Source of the DNA: Flavobacteriales bacterium
GTDB taxonomy: Bacteria; Bacteroidota; Bacteroidia; Flavobacteriales_D; Sanyastnellaceae
Assembly: GCA_011524845.1 (NCBI GenBank)
Contig: WTJL01000236.1
Location: forward strand, 1,860 to 15,784
Direction: 5' to 3'
Length of the DNA stretch: 13,925 nucleotides
The position numbers and the translations under genes are program-made. The notes beneath the pieces were generated by a model. The model was not told the origin of the DNA, made no database searches, and worked only from the letters and a program-made list of their open reading frames with translations. Of the stretch, positions 13,109 through 13,925 are shown piece by piece (position 1 is the first letter of the stretch; each line of letters begins with the position of its first letter).

Positions 13109-13925
13109 ATGACCCTTTCCGACCTCCACCTCCAAGGCAAGCGCGCCCTCGTGCGCGTGGACTTCAACGTGCCGTTGGACGACGCCCAAAACGTCACCGA
13201 CGACACCCGCATCCGTCGCGCCATCCCCACCATCCAAGCCCTGCTCGACGGCGGCGCTTCCGTGGTGTTGATGAGCCACCTCGGCCGCCCCAAAGGACCG
13301 AGTGCAGAGCTGTCTTTGAAGCACATCGTGCCCACCTTGTCCGACCTCTTGGGCAAGCCGGTGAAGTTTGCCGAGGACTGCGTCGGCGACAAGGCCTTGG
13401 ACGTCACCCAATCGCTTCAGCCAGGTGAAGTCGCCTTGCTTGAGAACCTGCGCTTCCACGGCGAGGAAAAAGCCGGCGACGAGTTCTTTGCCGGACAGCT
13501 CGCCGAGAGCGGAGACGTGTACGTCAATGACGCGTTTGGCACGGCCCACCGCGCCCACGCCTCAACGGCGGTCATCGCCAAGTTCTTCCCGGAGGACAAG
13601 GCGTTTGGGCTGCTCATGCAAGGCGAAGTGGAGGCCCTCAACAAGGTGCTGTCCACCCCTGCCAAGCCGTTGCTCGCGATCATCGGTGGCGCCAAGGTCA
13701 GCAGCAAGCTGAGCATCCTCGAGAACCTCGTCGACCGCGTGGACAAGTTGATTGTCGGAGGCGGGATGGCGTACACGTTTGTCAAGGCGCAAGGCGGCAG
13801 CATTGGAACGAGCCTCGTGGAAGACGACATGTTGGACAAGGCGCGCGCGATTTTGGCCAAAGCCGAGGCTGCAGGCACCGAATTCCTCCTTCCTCACGAC
13901 ACGTTGTGCGCGGACGACTTTGCCC
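13109..13925 (+). CDS. pgk: phosphoglycerate kinase, N-terminal 272 residues (3' end outside window)
   Basis: This glycolytic enzyme transfers phosphate from 1,3-bisphosphoglycerate to ADP in the cytoplasm. The window holds about 272 of the usual ~395 residues; the frame is open to the right edge. Conserved segments are RVDFNVPL (16-23), SHLGRPKG (56-63), LLENLRFHGEE (110-120), DVYVNDAFGTAHRAHAST (136-153) and GGAKVSSKL (193-201), with GGGMAYTF (217-224) in the nucleotide-binding domain. ATG 13109 begins the standard N-terminus. The 34-base gap after glyS contains CCCATTTG (13096-13103) ending 5 bases before the ATG, which has the TTTG but not the TA of a -7 box, so an own promoter is uncertain and cotranscription with glyS is plausible. 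Confidence 0.95.
   Translation, partial: MTLSDLHLQGKRALVRVDFNVPLDDAQNVTDDTRIRRAIPTIQALLDGGASVVLMSHLGRPKGPSAELSLKHIVPTLSDLLGKPVKFAEDCVGDKALDVTQSLQPGEVALLENLRFHGEEKAGDEFFAGQLAESGDVYVNDAFGTAHRAHASTAVIAKFFPEDKAFGLLMQGEVEALNKVLSTPAKPLLAIIGGAKVSSKLSILENLVDRVDKLIVGGGMAYTFVKAQGGSIGTSLVEDDMLDKARAILAKAEAAGTEFLLPHDTLCADDFA

Noticed and set aside
1..13925. Defence island, biosynthetic cluster, mobile element or CRISPR system
   Set aside because: No transposase, integrase, nuclease, toxin-antitoxin pair, phage gene or regularly spaced repeat was found. The genes are housekeeping or envelope genes.

Overview
The window is a stretch of GC-rich chromosome from a member of the Bacteroidota, most probably a high-GC Flavobacteriales lineage (order inferred from gene content, not proven). 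The evidence is a TonB-dependent receptor C-terminus, a very large secreted protein ending in a gliding-motility/type IX secretion C-terminal domain, an HU-CCDC81/SPOR protein of the Bacteroidota type, homodimeric glycyl-tRNA synthetase, and promoter-like sequences of the Bacteroidota form TTG-N19-TAnnTTTG with little sign of Shine-Dalgarno sites. No tRNA, rRNA, insertion sequence, integrase, phage gene or CRISPR array was seen. No gap between genes exceeds about 110 bases.

Layout. Bases 1-4040 hold four plus-strand genes: the end of a TonB-dependent outer-membrane receptor, kdsB (CMP-Kdo synthesis for lipopolysaccharide), an exported oligopeptidase B-like S9 peptidase with a lipoprotein signal, and a small protein of unknown function. 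They meet, tail to tail, a minus-strand block that runs from 11431 down to 4053: gpsA (glycerol-3-phosphate for phospholipids), a 1325-residue secreted beta-propeller/PKD/Ig-like protein with a type IX secretion signal, a 107-residue TfoX-N-like protein, a membrane-spanning HU-CCDC81/SPOR protein, and a HAD-family hydrolase only 4 bases behind it. From 11542 to the right edge the plus strand carries glyS and the first two-thirds of pgk.

How the genes fit together. The common theme is the cell envelope: Kdo for LPS, glycerol phosphate for lipids, an outer-membrane receptor, an exported peptidase, a secreted surface protein and a peptidoglycan-binding SPOR protein. glyS and pgk are housekeeping genes. 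I found no gene set that looks like a new multi-gene system. The most notable signals are (a) promoter -7-like boxes placed only 4-5 bases before the ATG of several minus-strand genes, suggesting leaderless or nearly leaderless mRNAs, (b) the back-to-back, partly overlapping gpsA/glyS promoters, (c) the large repeat-built secreted protein with seven propeller blades and five tandem Ig-like modules, and (d) the single-protein link between an HU-like fold and a peptidoglycan-binding domain.
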